Shown: positions 9,752-18,993, counted from the stretch's first letter. The stretch is 64,000 nt of DNA from Sporosarcina sp. PTS2304 (GCF_003351785.1 NZ_CP031230.1:434001-498000), one strand, 5' to 3'. Numbers and translations: made by a program. Notes: generated by a model from the sequence alone, not told the origin.

Positions 9752-11122
9752 GTGACCTATGAATTTCGTTTACCAGACATTGGAGAAGGTATACACGAAG
9801 GAGAAATCGTTAAGTGGTTCGTAAAACCAGGCGATGAAATCCAAGAAGATGATACATTATTAGAAGTACAAAATGATAAAGCAGTAGTAGAAATTCCATC
9901 ACCGGTTTCAGGTACTATAGAGGAAATTTACGTTCAAGAAGGTACAGTAGCAGTTGTTGGAGATAAACTAGTACGCTTTGATGCACCAGATCACGACATT
10001 CCCGATCATGATGATGATCACACAGAAGATACAGCTTCTGAAAATGCCAGTGTTGAAAAATCTCATGAACAAGTTGGAGAAGCGTTAGGCAGTACTGAAG
10101 CAAAGAAACCAGCAGAAGGTCAGCGTGAACAAACGCAACCCGAGCAAACACAGTCACAACAACCTAAAGCTGAGGCAACAGATGACCATCGCCGCGTAAT
10201 TGCTATGCCGTCTGTTCGTAAGTATGCAAGAGAACAAGATGTGGTAATTGCAGAAGTAACCGGTAGTGGGAAAAACGGCCGCATATTAAAAGAAGATGTA
10301 GATTCCTTTAAATCTGGAGGTCAGCCACAAGCGAGCGCTGAGTCCACAGAAATAGAACAAGAAACTCAGGAAACACCTGAAACTGCAACTGCGAAACAGC
10401 AACCGGTATTGGAAGGTGAATTCCCAGAAACACGCGAGAAATTATCACCAATGCGTAAAGCTATTTCAAAAGCGATGTCGAATTCCAAGCATACAGCGGC
10501 ACATGTGACGTTACTGGATGAAGTAGACGTTACCGCGCTCGTTGCTCATCGTAAAGAATTTAAAGAAGTAGCAGCGAAAAAAGATGTGAAACTTACGTAC
10601 TTACCATATGTAGTGAAAGCACTAGTAGCGACATTGCGTGAATTCCCTGAATTAAATACATCATTGGATGACTCGACAGAAGAGTTGATCCACAAGCATT
10701 ATTACAATATTGGAATTGCAGCGGATACAGACCGCGGCTTAATGGTTCCAGTTGTTAAAAATGCGGATCGCAAATCAATGTTTGCTATTTCTGCAGAGGT
10801 AAATGAACTTGCTGAAAAAGCACGTTCTGGTAAATTGCAAGCTTCTGAGATGAAAGGCGGATCATGTACAATTACAAATATCGGTTCCGCGGGTGGACAA
10901 TGGTTTACGCCAATTATCAATCATCCTGAAGTCGCTATTTTAGGTGTTGGAAGAATTTCTGAAAAACCTGTAGTAAAAAATAGTGAAATTGTAGTGGCAC
11001 CTATGTTAGCATTATCTTTAGTGTTCGATCACCGAGTAATTGATGGCGTAACGGGACAATTAGCGTTAAACTATCTTAAGGAATTACTAGGGAACCCATC
11101 ACTTTTATTAATGGAGGCGTAA
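9752..11122 (+). CDS. pdhC: Dihydrolipoamide acetyltransferase (E2) of pyruvate dehydrogenase
   Basis: The E2 core protein, 456 residues from the chosen GTG at 9752 (an AAAGGG site precedes it; translation would begin [13 protein letters not shown]). Domains in order: one lipoyl domain (about 1-80) with the lipoylated lysine in NDKAVVEI at residue 43; an Ala/Gln/Glu-rich flexible linker; a peripheral subunit-binding domain around residues 150-190 ([23 protein letters not shown]); and the acyltransferase domain ending with the catalytic DHRVIDG. It transfers the acetyl group to CoA. It is third in the operon. Confidence 0.96.
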   Translation: MTYEFRLPDIGEGIHEGEIVKWFVKPGDEIQEDDTLLEVQNDKAVVEIPSPVSGTIEEIYVQEGTVAVVGDKLVRFDAPDHDIPDHDDDHTEDTASENASVEKSHEQVGEALGSTEAKKPAEGQREQTQPEQTQSQQPKAEATDDHRRVIAMPSVRKYAREQDVVIAEVTGSGKNGRILKEDVDSFKSGGQPQASAESTEIEQETQETPETATAKQQPVLEGEFPETREKLSPMRKAISKAMSNSKHTAAHVTLLDEVDVTALVAHRKEFKEVAAKKDVKLTYLPYVVKALVATLREFPELNTSLDDSTEELIHKHYYNIGIAADTDRGLMVPVVKNADRKSMFAISAEVNELAEKARSGKLQASEMKGGSCTITNIGSAGGQWFTPIINHPEVAILGVGRISEKPVVKNSEIVVAPMLALSLVFDHRVIDGVTGQLALNYLKELLGNPSLLLMEA

Positions 11123-11127
11123 AGCAC

Positions 11128-12540
11128 ATGGTAGTAGGAGATTTTCCAATTGAAGTAGATACGCTCGTCGTAGGTTCAGGCCCAGGAGGATATGTTGCGG
11201 CAATTCGTGCAGCTCAGCTTGGACAAAAAGTAACACTAGTAGAAAAAGAGACAATCGGTGGCGTTTGTTTAAACGTTGGTTGCATTCCGTCCAAAGCAAT
11301 GATTTCTGTTGGACACCGTTTTGTTGCTGCTCAAAATTCTGACTCTATGGGAATTACAGCAGAATCTGTGAAACTTGATTTTGCTAAAGCTCAAAAATTT
11401 AAAAATAGTGTCGTGTCTAAATTAACAGGCGGAGTAGAAGGGCTGTTAAAGGGTAATAAAGTCGAAACTGTTATGGGCGAAGCGTATTTCGTAGATGCTA
11501 ATACAGTACGAGTGATGACTGAGAAATCAGCACAAACATATAAATTTAATAATGTCATCATTGCAACAGGTGCGCGTCCGGTTGAAATTCCAACGTTCAA
11601 ATTTAGTGACCGCGTAATTAGTTCAACAGGTGCTTTAAGCCTAAAAGAATTACCGAAGAAACTCGTAGTAGTCGGTGGTGGATATATCGGGACAGAGCTA
11701 GGTTCAGCTTATGCAAACTTAGGTTCTGAAGTAACGATTATTGAAGGTGCGGATGATATCCTTGCTGGTTTCGAAAAGCAAATGACACAAATCGTTAAAA
11801 AAGGCCTGAAGAAAAAAGGCGTTGAAGTCGTAGTAAAAGCATCTGCTAAAGGTGTAGAAGAAACGAAAGACGGAGTAGTTGTGACGTATGAAGCTAAAGG
11901 CGAAGAAGTAAAAGTCGAAGCGGATTATGTATTGGTTACAGTAGGTCGTCGTCCCAACACAGATGAAATTGGTTTAGAGGGTCTTGGCTTGAATATGACT
12001 GACCGCGGTTTGATCGAAGTAGACAAGCAATGTCGTACGAACGTGCCGAATGTTTATGCGATCGGTGATATCGTAGCTGGTCCACAGCTTGCACATAAAG
12101 CATCTTATGAAGCGAAAGTGGCAGCTGAAGCAATATCAGGTGAAAAATCCGAAGTAGATTACTTGGCGATTCCAGCAGTTTGCTTTACAGATCCGGAACT
12201 TGCAACAGTCGGCTTGAATGAACAACAAGCAAAAGACGAAGGATACGATGTTGTAACTGGGAAATTCCCATTTGCTGCAAACGGTCGTGCGATTTCATTG
12301 GATGCGACAGACGGCTTCGTGAAGCTAGTTGCGCGTAAAGAAGATGGCTTGCTTCTTGGAGCACAAATCGTTGGAGAGAACGCTTCTGATATGATTGCAG
12401 AACTAGGGCTAGCTATTGAAGCAGGTATGACACTTGAAGATGTATCTATGACAATTCATGCGCACCCTACACTTGGTGAAATTTCCATGGAAGCAGCAGA
12501 AGTTGCTCTTGGTAAGCCAATTCACATGATGACGAAATAA
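11128..12540 (+). CDS. pdhD: Dihydrolipoamide dehydrogenase (E3)
   Basis: FAD-dependent disulfide oxidoreductase of 470 residues that reoxidises dihydrolipoamide and reduces NAD+. The FAD motif [10 protein letters not shown] is at about residue 16, the redox-active pair in GGVCLNVGC is Cys47/Cys52, the NAD-binding motif [10 protein letters not shown] follows, the second FAD motif is VYAIGDIV, and the catalytic HAHPT is near the C-terminus. It starts 5 bases after pdhC. As in B. subtilis, this E3 is probably shared with the 2-oxoglutarate and branched-chain dehydrogenase complexes. A strong terminator follows, ending the operon. Confidence 0.96.
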   Translation: MVVGDFPIEVDTLVVGSGPGGYVAAIRAAQLGQKVTLVEKETIGGVCLNVGCIPSKAMISVGHRFVAAQNSDSMGITAESVKLDFAKAQKFKNSVVSKLTGGVEGLLKGNKVETVMGEAYFVDANTVRVMTEKSAQTYKFNNVIIATGARPVEIPTFKFSDRVISSTGALSLKELPKKLVVVGGGYIGTELGSAYANLGSEVTIIEGADDILAGFEKQMTQIVKKGLKKKGVEVVVKASAKGVEETKDGVVVTYEAKGEEVKVEADYVLVTVGRRPNTDEIGLEGLGLNMTDRGLIEVDKQCRTNVPNVYAIGDIVAGPQLAHKASYEAKVAAEAISGEKSEVDYLAIPAVCFTDPELATVGLNEQQAKDEGYDVVTGKFPFAANGRAISLDATDGFVKLVARKEDGLLLGAQIVGENASDMIAELGLAIEAGMTLEDVSMTIHAHPTLGEISMEAAEVALGKPIHMMTK

Positions 12541-12552
12541 CACAGCATGCGT

Positions 12553-12589
12553 ACAACCCATGGGAATTCTTTTCTCATGGGTTGTTTTT
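12553..12589 (+). terminator. Terminator of the pdhABCD operon
   Basis: Perfect 10-bp stem ACAACCCATG/CATGGGTTGT at 12553-12584 followed by a run of T. Confidence 0.9.
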
Positions 12590-12616
12590 ACATTGCGAAA
12601 AAAAGGCGGGATAATA

Positions 12617-13579
12617 ATGAGCTGGAATACAAGAGTTACGGAGTTGTTAGAGATTGAGTATCCGATCGTTCAAGGGGGGTTAGCATATTTAGCTTATGCT
12701 GATTTGGCTGCTGCTGTTTCAGAAGCGGGTGGACTGGGTCAAATTACAGCAATGAGTCTCCCTTCACCTGAAGCGTTAAAACAACAAATTCAAAAGGTTC
12801 GCATGAAAACGACGAAACCTTTTGGTGTAAACTTTGCGATCGGTAATCATGGCCGATCGTTCGAATCTATGGTAGAAGCCGCTTTGGAAGAAGATATTAA
12901 AATTATTTCCGTTACAGGAGGTAATCCTGCACCTTTATTTGAAATGCTACAAGGAACAGATGTTAAAAAACTAGTTCTCGTAGCAGCAACGAGACAAGCG
13001 CAAAAAGCAGAAGAGATTGGCGCAGATGCAGTAATTGCAGTTGGTCAAGAAGGAGGAGGCCATCTAGGGCGTGATGATATTGGCACAATGGTATTAATAC
13101 CCCGCATAGTAGACTCTGTAAGTATACCGGTAATTGGTTCGGGTGGAATTGGCGACGGTCGTGGATGGATGGCGGCACATGCACTGGGCGCGGAAGGAAT
13201 AGAAATGGGTACACGTTTTATCGCCACAAAAGAATGTGTGGATGCATCGCCGGCTTATATTGAAACGTTATTGACAAGCAGTGAGCGTGACACGACTATT
13301 ATTAAAAGAACGATAGGAGCACCTGCTAGAGCGTTAGCAAATGAATGGACAGATCAGATATTACGTAAAGAAGCAGAAGGAATTGGGTATGATGGATTGA
13401 AATCATATATTAGCGGAGACGCTAATCGCAAATTTATTCATGAAGGCGTCAGAGGCGAAGGTTTCGGTTGGGGTGGTCAAGTAGCGGGAATGATAGAGGA
13501 TGTTCCAACTGTTGCCGAGCTATTTGCAAGGATGAAAAATGAAGCCGAACTTGTTAGAAACAAGTGGGGTAGAAACTAA
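12617..13579 (+). CDS. Nitronate monooxygenase family FMN enzyme
   Basis: A TIM-barrel flavoprotein of 320 residues related to 2-nitropropane dioxygenase and enoyl-ACP reductase FabK. Visible motifs are PIVQGGLAY near the N-terminus, EGGGHLGRDD (about residue 150; it contains the conserved His), the phosphate-binding VIGSGGIGDGRG (about 180), and MGTRFIATKE. A family member would oxidise alkyl nitronates such as propionate 3-nitronate using FMN and O2. A FabK-like enoyl reductase role is possible, but no fatty acid synthesis genes are nearby. The start is the ATG at 12617 with AAGGCGGG; the upstream extension runs through the pdhD terminator and is not credible. Confidence 0.85.
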   Translation: MSWNTRVTELLEIEYPIVQGGLAYLAYADLAAAVSEAGGLGQITAMSLPSPEALKQQIQKVRMKTTKPFGVNFAIGNHGRSFESMVEAALEEDIKIISVTGGNPAPLFEMLQGTDVKKLVLVAATRQAQKAEEIGADAVIAVGQEGGGHLGRDDIGTMVLIPRIVDSVSIPVIGSGGIGDGRGWMAAHALGAEGIEMGTRFIATKECVDASPAYIETLLTSSERDTTIIKRTIGAPARALANEWTDQILRKEAEGIGYDGLKSYISGDANRKFIHEGVRGEGFGWGGQVAGMIEDVPTVAELFARMKNEAELVRNKWGRN

Positions 13580-13591
13580 GGAGAGAATTAT

Positions 13592-13867
13592 ATGTCAGGA
13601 TATCAATACCCTTTACGTGCGGATTGGACTACAGAAGAAATCGTGGCGGTCATCGACTTTTTCTCAAAAGTAGAACAAGCATATGAGTCTTCGGTAGAGC
13701 GTGAGGAGTTTATGAAATATTACCGAGCATTTAAAAAAGTTGTACCTTCTATGGCGGAGGAAAAGACGTTATGTAAGGAATTCGAAGAAAGCAGTACGTA
13801 TGTTGCGTTCCGTGTCGTCAAATTAGCTAAAGATAGCGTAGCAGGAGAACAGTTAAAAATAAAATAG
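13592..13867 (+). CDS. yktA: UPF0223 family protein YktA
   Basis: A small 91-residue cytoplasmic protein whose sequence (YQYPLRADWTTEEIV, FYSK-like helix, YYRAFKKVVPSMAEEK) matches the UPF0223/YktA family of unknown function. It follows the nitronate monooxygenase gene by 12 bases behind GGAGAG, suggesting co-transcription. In B. subtilis yktA and yktB lie in the same region; here yktB is on the opposite strand beyond the repeat block. No hairpin-plus-T terminator is obvious right after it; the structured repeats begin about 75 bases downstream. Confidence 0.85.
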   Translation: MSGYQYPLRADWTTEEIVAVIDFFSKVEQAYESSVEREEFMKYYRAFKKVVPSMAEEKTLCKEFEESSTYVAFRVVKLAKDSVAGEQLKIK

Positions 13868-13942
13868 TTTTTCGAAAATCTGTATAGTGAAGATTATAAA
13901 TAGAGTAAATAAGTATAAAATGCACGGGTGACAATGGCGATT

Positions 13943-14180
13943 TAATGAAGTGACGCTGACTTAGAATGTCATACGGCTTGTGCTTCCAGACGATACGCTT
14001 TCCGGAGGGGGCGCGGTGGACCTCGCAAAAGTGCGTTGCGAGTTACACCTGTCACCCTTGATCCTCCCGGAGTCGATCGTCTTCCAGCTTTAGCCGTACT
14101 TTGTGTAGGCAAGACAGTTTGATCACTCTTTGTAGAGGGTGAATGACTACGTGGGCTTGTCTGCTACTTTATATTCGATT
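13943..14180 (+). repeat. Structured intergenic repeat, unit A copy 1
   Basis: First of three tandem A units at this locus; the core is 13989-14081 (93 bases). Nested helices can be drawn: outer GACGAT/ATCGTC; CCGGAGG with CCTCCCGG (one bulge); GGTG/CACC; and inner CTCGCAA/TTGCGAG around a 7-base loop. The core is followed by a conserved spacer (GACAGTTTGATCACTCTTTG, GTCTGCTACTTTAT). The next unit starts 241 bases later. Similar cores are at 15907, 34402 and 57719. In this copy the GGGCG/CACCC helix has one C-A mismatch. Confidence 0.85.
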
Positions 14181-14294
14181 GTTAGATGGAGTGAAGCTGA
14201 CTTGAAGAGTCTTGCGGCTTGCGCTTCCAGACGATACGCTTTAGAAGTGCACCCCAAAGCTTGGACACATCACAATGAAAAGGATGTGTTGTAA

Positions 14295-14804
14295 GTGGGG
14301 AAAACTACTAGAGATGAACAAATTCAAACGATTAAAAGATACCTTGAGGGGAAAGAAAGTCTTCGGGAGATCGGCCAATCGATCGGTGTCGACAAGAGTG
14401 AAATTCGCTATTGGATACAGAGATACCAGTACCACGGAGAAAAAGGATATCATAAACCCTGTACAAGTTATTCTAAACAATTTAAACTGGACGTAATCCA
14501 ATACATGGTCGATGAGCATACGTCTGTCAGAGATACCGCTGCGCGCTTCAACTTACCCCACCATTCTACCCTGAGAAGGTGGGTGCATGCGTACAGGGAA
14601 AAAGGAACGGACGCCTTATCACCAAAAGAAAAGAGGCGTCCATCCATGAAACCAAATCCAGAAAATAAGAAGAACTTATCTGTTACTGAACAAGAATTAC
14701 AAAAGGAAAATGATTTCTTACGAATGGAGAACGATTATCTAAAAAAGTTAAATGCCTTAGTTCAAACGAAGGAAAAGTCAGCCAAGAAGACAAAGTACAA
14801 GTAA
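14295..14804 (+). CDS. IS150-type transposase, OrfA (DNA-binding part)
   Basis: A 169-residue protein starting at a GTG behind a weak purine-rich site. It contains two helix-turn-helix segments (SLREIGQSIGVDKSEIRYW and SVRDTAARFNLPHHSTLRRW), typical of the OrfA subgroup with two HTH repeats, then a leucine-zipper-like coiled coil (ELQKENDFLRMENDYLKKL). OrfA recognises the inverted repeats and, after -1 frameshifting, becomes the N-terminal half of the OrfAB transposase. Alone it may act as a regulator. Confidence 0.92.
   Translation: MGKTTRDEQIQTIKRYLEGKESLREIGQSIGVDKSEIRYWIQRYQYHGEKGYHKPCTSYSKQFKLDVIQYMVDEHTSVRDTAARFNLPHHSTLRRWVHAYREKGTDALSPKEKRRPSMKPNPENKKNLSVTEQELQKENDFLRMENDYLKKLNALVQTKEKSAKKTKYK
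14741..14747 (+). other. Programmed -1 frameshift site A AAA AAG
   Basis: The heptamer A AAA AAG falls in the OrfA reading frame as shown. After slipping one base back, translation continues without a stop through VIFELRHKYPVRALVK into OrfB. The position, near the end of the coiled coil, is the usual one in IS150-type elements. Confidence 0.85.
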
Positions 14805-14830
14805 TCTTTGAACTAAGGCACAAATATCCG

Positions 14831-15643
14831 GTGCGAGCACTCGTAAAGTTAGCAGGTATTCCCCGCAGTACGTATTACAATGTGTTGGCGCGTATGAACC
14901 GGAAAGATCCAGACGCAGAGTTAAAAAAAGAAATTCTAGCTATTTACGAGAAGCATGATGGGCGATACGGCTACCGTCGAATTCGCATCGAGTTGGAAAA
15001 AGACGGTCGCAAGATTAATCATAAGAAAGTCCAACGCATCATGAAAGAATTAGGTTTACAGTGTATAGTGCGTATGAAAAAGTATAAATCATATAAAGGA
15101 ACGGTAGGCAAAACCGCTCCGAATATTTTAGACCGGAATTTTTCGGCACACAGACCCAATGAGAAGTGGGTAACCGATGTGACAGAGTTCACGTTATTTG
15201 GCGAGAAATTATATCTGTCTCCTGTTTTAGACTTGTTTAATGGGGAGATTATTACGTATACCATCGGCTCTCGTCCCACCTATTCCCTCATTTCGGAGAT
15301 GTTGGAGAGTGCGTTGGAAATTCTTCCGCAAGAACATGAGTTACTGTTGCATTCAGATCAGGGCTGGCATTATCAAATGAAGCAGTACCGTCACGCATTA
15401 AAGACGAGGGGCATTGTCCAAAGCATGTCTCGCAAGGGGAACTGTTACGACAATTCAGTAATGGAGAATTTCTTCGGCATTATGAAGTCCGAACTTCTCT
15501 ATTTAAAGGAATTTGAAAGTGTGGAACAGTTTATAGTGGAATTGGAGAAGTATATGGAATACTACAATACAGAGCGGATAAAAACGAAACTTAGAATGAG
15601 TCCAGTGCAATTTAGAACACGTTTTGAGCAAATTGCCAGCTGA
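14831..15643 (+). CDS. IS150-type transposase, OrfB (catalytic domain)
   Basis: Catalytic half of the transposase (270 residues from the first GTG; in vivo most likely made as the OrfAB fusion from 14295). It carries an HTH_21-like segment (YEKHDGRYGYRRIRIEL) and an rve-type DDE integrase domain. The first Asp is in WVTDVTEF, the second in LLHSDQGWHYQ, and the Glu in SVMENFFGIMKSE, with the expected spacing of about 35 residues between the last two. No stop or frameshift interrupts it, so the enzyme should be functional. Confidence 0.93.
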   Translation: MRALVKLAGIPRSTYYNVLARMNRKDPDAELKKEILAIYEKHDGRYGYRRIRIELEKDGRKINHKKVQRIMKELGLQCIVRMKKYKSYKGTVGKTAPNILDRNFSAHRPNEKWVTDVTEFTLFGEKLYLSPVLDLFNGEIITYTIGSRPTYSLISEMLESALEILPQEHELLLHSDQGWHYQMKQYRHALKTRGIVQSMSRKGNCYDNSVMENFFGIMKSELLYLKEFESVEQFIVELEKYMEYYNTERIKTKLRMSPVQFRTRFEQIAS

Positions 15644-15857
15644 AATAATTATGTCTAACTTTTGGGGGTCACTTCATTTCCGGAGGGGGCGCGGTGAACC
15701 TCGCAAAAGTGCGTTGCGAGTTACACCTGTCACCCTTGATCCTCCCGGAGTCGATCGTCTTCCAGCTTCAGCCGTACTTAGTGTGTGTAAGACAGTTTGA
15801 TCACTCTTTGTATGTAGTGAAGACTACGTGAACTTGTCTGCTACTTTATGTTCGTTT

Positions 15858-16100
15858 ATTAGATGGAGCAAGGCTGACTTGAAGAGTCATGCGGCTTGCG
15901 CTTCCAGACGATACGCTTTCCGGAGGGGGCGCGGTGGACCTCGCAAAAGTGCACTGCGAGTTACACCTGTCGCCCTTATCCTCCCGGAGTCGATCGTCTT
16001 CCAGCTTCAGCCGAAACTTAGTGTATGTAAGACAGTTTGATCACTCTTTGTAGGTGGTGAAAACCAAGTAGAATTGTCTGATACAATGCGACCGTTTTTG
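15858..16100 (+). repeat. Structured repeat, unit A copy 3
   Basis: Core 15907-15998. Here the GGGCG/CGCCC helix is perfect (the other two A copies at this locus have CACCC on the right arm) and the inner stem reads CTCGCA/TGCGAG with a changed loop. It is followed by a linker of about 280 bases leading to the B units. Similar linker sequence occurs between the A and B units at 34.5-34.8 kb. Confidence 0.85.
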
Positions 16101-16240
16101 AAGTTAAAAAGCGGTGACGTGTTGCTAGCTACTATGACTGTTTCGACGAACTGAGTGGAAACAGAAATGACTCTATATGCATTCACTCAGGCAATCCGAG
16201 CTTCACCCACACTGTTCAGGAAGCGTAACTTACCATACTT

Positions 16241-16990
16241 AATTTCTGGACGAACACTAACTGGCTTCCCGACACAAACTCAAGGATTCTCCCGGAAGAA
16301 CCGGCGACTCCTGGAGGATCAGTGCGACAGGCGTAATCGCCAACGCACTTCTGGCGAGTCCGCCGCGCACCCTCAGGAAAGCGTCCGGTTCTGCAGGGAG
16401 AATCCTAGCACGTACACTACTTTTCAGCACTGCAAAGGAGAAGTCACTTACCTCACTCCAACTTCTGGACGAACACAAACTGACTTCCCGACACAAACTC
16501 AAGGATTCTCCCGGAAGAACCGGCGACTCCTGGAGGATCAGGACGACAGGCGTAATCGCCAACGCACTTCTGGCGAGTCCGCCGCGCACCCTCAGGAAAG
16601 CGTCCGGTTCTGCAGGGAGAATCCTAGCACGTACACTACTTTTCAGCACTGCAAAGGAGAAGTCACTTATCCTACTCCAACTTTTGGACGAACACAAACT
16701 GACATCCCGACACAAACTCAAGGATTCTCCCGGAAGAACCGGCGACTCCTGGAGGATCAGGACGACAGGCGTAATCGCCAAAGAACTTCTGGCGAGTCCG
16801 CCGCGTGCCCTCAGGAAAGCGTCCGGTTCTGCAGGGAGAATCCTCACATGTACACTATTTTTCAGCACTGCAAAGGAAAAGTCACTTACTCACTTTAATT
16901 TCTAGACGTACACTACCTCTACAAATCCTCGTCAAAAGCACCTCATTTTCAAAAAAACAATTCTTTTCTTTATACAATCAACAGGCTTGC
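16241..16990 (+). repeat. Three tandem copies of structured repeat unit B, plus 3' end segment
   Basis: Cores at 16283-16406, 16502-16625 and 16721-16844, each 124 bases, spaced exactly 219 bases apart. Each core has a long outer stem (AGGATTCTCCC with GGGAGAATCCT, then AGAACCGG with CCGGTTCT) enclosing a sequence that is the reverse complement of the unit A interior. The block ends with a segment (GTCAAAAGCACCTCAT, then ATCAACAGGCTT) that recurs at 47.2, 49.6 and 58.2 kb. Long open frames cross the block on both strands but only because the period is a multiple of three; I do not treat them as genes. Confidence 0.88.
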
Positions 16991-17001
16991 TGAGTCTTGC
17001 C

Positions 17002-17661
17002 TTAATCAAAAGAATTAATTACAACATCGTAAACGGGCAATAAATGCTTAAATGTATCTTCAACGAAATGATAAAACTCTTGTTCATTCATTTTTGCGGC
17101 TTGCTCTCCTGAAATATGTCGACCGACGAGAAATTCTGCCTTTTTTACAGTTTGAAGGCGGACTAAAATTTTCTCTAGTCCTTCTGTCCCTACTTCGTTA
17201 ATCAAATTTGCTTCTGGCTTCATATGATCTCCGGAGACGATAAAGTCTTCAGGTAATAACGTTAACACGTCCATATGATTTTCTAAACGTTCAGCGATAC
17301 CCTTTTTATCCGGATTTTCATAAATAATTGCAAGTACGATGAATAAATGTGTGCTCCATAAGCCAATCTGAAAGTGAGGCAACGCTTTATAACCTCTCTT
17401 TGCAGGAGCGAAAGCCACCCAGCTATCTTTCGGTGGATTTACAGTTCTTCTTGCGTGTTTCGCGACATGTGGAAAAAACTCTCCTTTACCATGAGCTGAA
17501 AGGTGTTGAGAAAAATGATCTCCTAACTCTCTGAACTTTGGTTGAATAATTTCTTGTAAAGCTGTCATACGTGAATCAAGGCCATCTAGTGTGAAAACAT
17601 CGAAATCTTTTGCTGACCAATATGTGTGAGTCAAGAAAATCTCCTCCGGTTTAAGTTTCAT
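17002..17661 (-). CDS. yktB: UPF0637 family protein YktB
   Basis: A cytoplasmic protein of 219 residues that matches YktB/UPF0637 in length and in segments such as VFTLDGLDSRMTALQ, LSAHGKGEFFPHVAKHARR and FQIGLWSTHLFIVLA. The biochemical function is unknown. It reads toward the repeat block and has a GGAGG site before the ATG at 17661. It has no partner gene on its strand and is probably monocistronic. There is no classical terminator between its stop and the repeats, which end about 10 bases away. Confidence 0.87.
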   Translation of the reverse strand: MKLKPEEIFLTHTYWSAKDFDVFTLDGLDSRMTALQEIIQPKFRELGDHFSQHLSAHGKGEFFPHVAKHARRTVNPPKDSWVAFAPAKRGYKALPHFQIGLWSTHLFIVLAIIYENPDKKGIAERLENHMDVLTLLPEDFIVSGDHMKPEANLINEVGTEGLEKILVRLQTVKKAEFLVGRHISGEQAAKMNEQEFYHFVEDTFKHLLPVYDVVINSFD

Positions 17662-17793
17662 ACGTTTATCTTATCAATAAATGGGGAATAATTTAAAATA
17701 AGAAGGCTTCTAACCAAATAAAGTTGAAATTTTGACATACTTATATGAATAAGTCGGTTAGAAGATAAAATTGACTAAAAGGGGTGCTTACTT

Positions 17794-17994
17794 ATGAAAC
17801 AAGTCGTTCATTTCGTTCGAAAAGAAGATGTGGAAAGAGAATATGTCAGGACACTGCAACTGGAACTTGATTATGAATTAGCTACTCTGTTTGATGCGAT
17901 TCAAGAGCAAGATGATAAGCAAGCTGAGAAAAGCAAAGAGCGTCTGGCTGAAATTCATAACGAATTGGAGACATTAAATGTTTTTTCGATGTAA
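17794..17994 (+). CDS. Small conserved-type protein, possibly YkzI-like
   Basis: A 66-residue, highly charged, helical protein (VEREYVRTLQLELDYELATL, AEIHNELETLNVF) with a good AAAAGGGG site before its ATG and a strong terminator 13 bases after its stop. It has its own transcription unit between yktB and suhB, the place where B. subtilis has the short gene ykzI; I propose that correspondence from position and general character only. No motif suggests a function. A TTGACA at 17733 lies upstream, but I do not see a matching -10 at the right distance. Confidence 0.7.
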   Translation: MKQVVHFVRKEDVEREYVRTLQLELDYELATLFDAIQEQDDKQAEKSKERLAEIHNELETLNVFSM

Positions 17995-18006
17995 GTCTTA
18001 CGTAAT

Positions 18007-18062
18007 AAAAAGGCATCCCCATTTACTTCAGAATTGAAGAAAATGTGACGGGATGCCTTTTT
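18007..18062 (+). terminator. Rho-independent terminator after the small gene
   Basis: AGGCATCCC (18011-18019) pairs with GGGATGCCT (18050-18058), with A-runs before and TTTTT after; it could also act on the minus strand. Confidence 0.85.
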
Positions 18063-18147
18063 ACTTAACTGACTGTAACCGTTTTCCCTTCTGTTCTTTA
18101 GACTGTATGTTATACTAGCACTAGTCGGAATGGGAAGAGGTGGCATG

Positions 18148-18939
18148 ATGAATCTTAATGCGATCGATCGATATGCAAAATCATTAATCAAAGAAGCAGG
18201 TCACAAGATTCGCGTGTCTTTTTTTAGTACAATAGACATCGATTCAAAAGCGGATGCTAATGATTTGGTTACAAATATCGACAGGGAAGTAGAAAGGTTT
18301 TTTATTGAAAGAGTGAATCAGGATTTTCCTGAACATAAAATAGTTTCGGAAGAGGGATTCGGAGATAAGATTTCTTCTTTAGATGGAGTAGTGTGGTTTT
18401 TGGATCCGATTGACGGGACGATGAACTTTATCCATCAAAGACGAAACTTCGCAATTTCATTGGGGATTTATGTAGACGGCGTGGGGATGCTGGGCTACAT
18501 ATATGATGTGATGCGGGATGATTTGTATCATGCAGCAAAAAGTGAGGGTGCGTATTTCAATGACGAGCGATTACCTCAACTTGAAATTACGCCGCTTGAA
18601 GAAGCGATAATAGGTATTAACGCAGCATGGGTTGCGCCTAATGGAAAAGTAGAAAATGAAAAAATTATTGAACTCGTTACGCGCTGTAGAGGAACTCGTT
18701 CTTATGGTTCGGCAGCTATCGAATTAGCATATGTTTCATCCGGCAGAATAGATGCGTATATTTCTATGCGTCTGGCGCCTTGGGATATAGCAGGTGGAAT
18801 TGTTATTGCTCAAGAAGTTGGAGCAGTAGCGACTAATTTGAGTGGAGTGACACCGCATCTTCTCGGAACTGACACATTTATAGTGACGCGACCTGGTTTA
18901 CATGAGGAAATTTTAACAAAATATATCCGACTAAAATAA
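18148..18939 (+). CDS. suhB: Inositol monophosphatase family protein (SuhB/YktC)
   Basis: A Mg2+-dependent phosphatase of the IMPase superfamily, 263 residues. Metal-binding motifs are visible: the Glu of VSEEGFGD, the signature LDPIDGTMNF (about residues 85-94) and APWDIAGG (about 211). Substrates in the family include inositol phosphates, and other sugar phosphates or PAP in some members; the exact one cannot be told here. I start it at the second ATG of the pair at 18145/18148, giving a 5-base spacing from AGAGGTG. The upstream in-frame ATG at 18130 precedes that site. Confidence 0.9.
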   Translation: MNLNAIDRYAKSLIKEAGHKIRVSFFSTIDIDSKADANDLVTNIDREVERFFIERVNQDFPEHKIVSEEGFGDKISSLDGVVWFLDPIDGTMNFIHQRRNFAISLGIYVDGVGMLGYIYDVMRDDLYHAAKSEGAYFNDERLPQLEITPLEEAIIGINAAWVAPNGKVENEKIIELVTRCRGTRSYGSAAIELAYVSSGRIDAYISMRLAPWDIAGGIVIAQEVGAVATNLSGVTPHLLGTDTFIVTRPGLHEEILTKYIRLK

Positions 18940-18985
18940 AAAAGGGGCTGTTTGTTAAACCAAATAGGTTTAATATACAGTCCCT
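18940..18985 (-). terminator. Terminator of ylaF (minus strand)
   Basis: On the minus strand a hairpin (GGGACTGT with ACAGCCCC through one G-U pair, and TTAAACC with GGTTTAA) is followed by TTTTTTATTTTAG. The plus-strand side lacks a T-run, so its main role is for ylaF; suhB may also end here less efficiently. Confidence 0.7.
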
Positions 18986-18993
18986 TGCTATAT

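Larger units (their letters stand above)
14243..15676 (+). mobile_element. Intact IS3-family (IS150-type) insertion sequence, 1434 bp
   Basis: Terminal inverted repeats of 24 bases match at 18 positions: the left end reads AGAAGTGCACCCCAAAGC and the right end, reverse-complemented, TGAAGTGACCCCCAAAAG. The flanking TTT (14240-14242 and 15677-15679) is a 3-bp target duplication, confirmed by the uninterrupted sister repeats, which read GCTTTCCGG. It contains two overlapping frames joined by a -1 slippery site (14741-14747), the standard IS3 design. Both frames are open and the DDE residues are present, so the element appears active or recently active. Confidence 0.93.
14181..15857 (+). repeat. 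Structured repeat, unit A copy 2, split by an insertion sequence
   Basis: The 5' half (TTAGATGGAGTGAAGCTGAC through GACGATACGCTTT, ending at 14242) and the 3' half (TTTCCGGAGG, 15677 onward to ATCGTC at 15754-15759, plus spacer) reconstitute a normal A unit once 1434 bases of IS and one copy of the TTT duplication are removed. The unit-to-unit spacing is then 240-241 bases on both sides. The repeat therefore predates the insertion. Confidence 0.88.

Noticed and set aside
16155-16898. A 247-residue open frame (and a 203-residue frame on the other strand) across the tandem B repeats
   Set aside because: The repeat period of 219 is a multiple of three, so any open frame in one unit stays open in all. 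There is no ribosome-binding site, composition is repeat-driven, and the units conserve base pairing rather than amino acids.
13943-16990. CRISPR array
   Set aside because: Units are over 200 bases long with structured cores of 93-124 bases, not short repeats with unique spacers, and there are no cas genes.
17733-17762. Sigma-A promoter from TTGACA before the 66-residue gene
   Set aside because: No acceptable -10 hexamer at 16-18 bases; TATATG lies too close.
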